In this document: one piece after another, positions 5,762 to 7,076 of the stretch
How positions within the stretch are numbered: the first letter of the stretch is position 1
Layout of the letters: each line of letters starts with the position of its first letter
DNA from: an uncultured archaeon
Lineage (GTDB): Archaea > Nanobdellota > Nanobdellia > Woesearchaeales > ARS49
Assembly: GCA_902385765.1 (NCBI GenBank)
Contig: CABMGU010000016.1
Coordinates: 1-7,076, forward strand
Reading direction: 5' to 3'
DNA length: 7,076 bases
Notes under the pieces: model-generated
Seen by the model: the letters and a program-made list of their open reading frames with translations, nothing else
Told to the model about the DNA's origin: nothing
Databases searched by the model: none
Position numbers and translations under genes: made by a program

Positions 5762-5762
5762 G

Positions 5763-7076
5763 TTATGCTGTTGGGTTTAGTCTTTGCAAAACAGATTCAA
5801 GGTTCTGAATAAGCTTCATCAATTGAACACTGTATTGCTGTGCACGGAAATCCGCAAGCGTTGTAAGAAGAGGCTGTGACCTTCTTCTCTCAGACTGAAA
5901 CGCATTAGAAAGACTGGCAAGATGATTGGGTAATTTTTCAAGAACGCCCAAATAATTAGGCGATAATATGCCTGCCAAATCATCCATACCACCTTTCATA
6001 ACAGCAGAAGCCATTTTGCGCACTGAAACAACATCATCTGCATACCAGACCCCTGCGAGACTTGCAGCACCTGCCACCAACTTTGTTTGAGCAGCAGAAG
6101 GCGGATCCCTGACTTCCCGCATTCGCTCAATCGCCTGAACCATTTCAAACAATTCTTTTGAACGGCTTAACAAACGCGAGATACCTGCCAAGGAAGCATT
6201 GTCAGCAGGCGCTTGCTTAGAAGGCTCTTCCTTAGGAGGAGCCAAAAGCGCTCTTGGGACTGCAGCCAATCTTTTCTCAGAAGCTTCAAACATACCATTA
6301 ACCTGAGCCAAGGTTTTTGCGCTCTGCGCAAGCCTTGCACGCACGGCAGGAAGCATATCCTTGAAAACCTTAGGATCAACACCGTGCGATTCGGTTACCT
6401 GTATGAAGCGTTTTTCAAGAGTTCCCAACTGAATAAGAGCCTCATTAAGCTTGGGAGCAGGAAGTTTTTTCTGCTCAATAGAAGAAACAAGAGCCATCAT
6501 AGACAAGGCAATCGGACGGACCTCCTCTTTCCACCGAACAAGCTGAGCAGTATCCTGCCTGATGCTCTGCGCAAGAACTTCTTTATCCCTTTCAGCAACA
6601 GCAGTGCCTGCAGTCAACATTTCTCTCGCAGCAGCAATATTCTGCCTTTCAGCCTCAAGAACCTGCACAACAGGAGCAGCAGCAGGGTCGTTACGAATAG
6701 GAGTTTCAATACTTTCAAGAGTTCTTTCAGCAAATTCTGCCATCCTTGCAGCCTCAGCTTCCCTTACAGCAACAGCATCCTCAGAAATATTGCCCCACGT
6801 GTTAGTAATCTGGTCCGCAAGAGCAGTCTCCTTGTTAACCTCTTCAACAAGCGCACGACCCTCTTCAGCAGCACCCATAACGTTTCGCGTGTAAAGGTCC
6901 TCTTCTGGAGTCGGAACACTAGGTGCTGCTTGAACAACGGCTTCAACTTCTTCTTCAGCCCTTTCAGCAGCAGAAACAGCATCACCAGCAGCACTCTCAG
7001 TCCGCTCGTGCTGGCTATCCAAACGCTCAGCAAGAGGAGCAGCATTGTTAACAGTCGCAGTTGTTGCCTGCACAGC
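5763..7076 (-). CDS. Large Ala/Glu-rich helical protein of unknown function, 5' end outside the window
   Basis: I do not recognise this protein. The frame is open to the right edge. A GTG lies at 7073-7071, but the codon before it (GCT) is also open, so this is probably the C-terminal 437 codons of a longer gene. Numbering from that GTG, the protein is rich in Ala, Glu, Arg and Leu and has no cysteine. Long charged helical stretches (about 30-50, 68-180, 207-275, 290-325, 375-432) are broken by Pro-rich linkers at about 51-57, 129-134 and 274-289 (APPKEEPSKQAP), suggesting coiled coils or helical bundles joined by hinges. No membrane segment, P-loop or catalytic motif is visible in this part. 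The next gene on the same strand, 32 bp away, is the membrane-anchored ATPase, so a structural or scaffold role with it is possible. Codon use resembles the other minus-strand genes, so there is no sign of recent transfer. Confidence 0.75.
   Translation of the reverse strand, partial: AVQATTATVNNAAPLAERLDSQHERTESAAGDAVSAAERAEEEVEAVVQAAPSVPTPEEDLYTRNVMGAAEEGRALVEEVNKETALADQITNTWGNISEDAVAVREAEAARMAEFAERTLESIETPIRNDPAAAPVVQVLEAERQNIAAAREMLTAGTAVAERDKEVLAQSIRQDTAQLVRWKEEVRPIALSMMALVSSIEQKKLPAPKLNEALIQLGTLEKRFIQVTESHGVDPKVFKDMLPAVRARLAQSAKTLAQVNGMFEASEKRLAAVPRALLAPPKEEPSKQAPADNASLAGISRLLSRSKELFEMVQAIERMREVRDPPSAAQTKLVAGAASLAGVWYADDVVSVRKMASAVMKGGMDDLAGILSPNYLGVLEKLPNHLASLSNAFQSERRRSQPLLTTLADFRAQQYSVQLMKLIQNLESVLQRLNPTA

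Noticed and set aside
5368..6894. Plus- and minus-strand alternative frames inside the ATPase and helical-protein genes.
   Set aside because: They overlap genes with consistent codon use and a complete ATPase motif set; the translations show no recognisable motif.
7071..7073. GTG at the right edge as the true start of the helical-protein gene.
   Set aside because: The frame stays open to the last base of the window and no promoter or Shine-Dalgarno can be examined, so treating the gene as 5'-truncated is safer.
6167..7076. GCA/GCAG-rich runs in the right-hand gene as a possible microsatellite or repeat array.
   Set aside because: They reflect alanine-rich helical coding sequence with no regular period longer than a codon.

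Overview
This window is archaeal. It carries a LonB-type Lon protease with a membrane hairpin inside its AAA+ domain, the KEOPS subunit Kae1, a stand-alone TFIIB-type zinc ribbon, and promoters of the TATA/BRE kind. Most 5' leaders appear absent or nearly so, and neighbouring genes abut or overlap. This compactness, together with the unusual small proteins, would fit a DPANN lineage such as Woesearchaeota or Pacearchaeota, but that placement is a guess from style and not from a marker phylogeny.

Layout from left to right: a calcineurin-like metallophosphoesterase (minus, 11-1129); a 113-bp divergent promoter region rich in inverted repeats; lonB (plus, 1243-3111); a 57-residue TFIIB-type zinc-ribbon protein (plus, 3154-3327); kae1 (minus, 3328-4293), whose stop codon directly abuts the zinc-ribbon stop; an 84-bp divergent promoter region; a type II toxin-antitoxin pair (plus, 4378-4605 and 4598-4903), with a ribbon-helix-helix-like antitoxin and a MazF/PemK-like toxin; a membrane-anchored P-loop ATPase resembling the Zot/HerA-FtsK group (minus, 4894-5730), which overlaps the toxin tail to tail; and the C-terminal 437 codons of a large, cysteine-free, Ala/Glu-rich helical protein (minus, 5763-7076) that runs off the right edge. 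No tRNA, rRNA, CRISPR array or insertion sequence was seen, and no gene-free stretch exceeds about 113 bp.

How the genes may work together: LonB (membrane protein quality control) and Kae1 (tRNA t6A37 modification) are core housekeeping genes that are not obviously linked in function. The toxin-antitoxin module sits between kae1 and the ATPase and is the only transcript here with clear Shine-Dalgarno starts. The other first genes have a TATA box 25-30 bp before the start codon and so should give leaderless or near-leaderless mRNAs. The ATPase and the helical protein are adjacent, share a strand, and may form an envelope-associated machine of unknown function. That pair and the free TFIIB-like ribbon are the least explained parts of the window.
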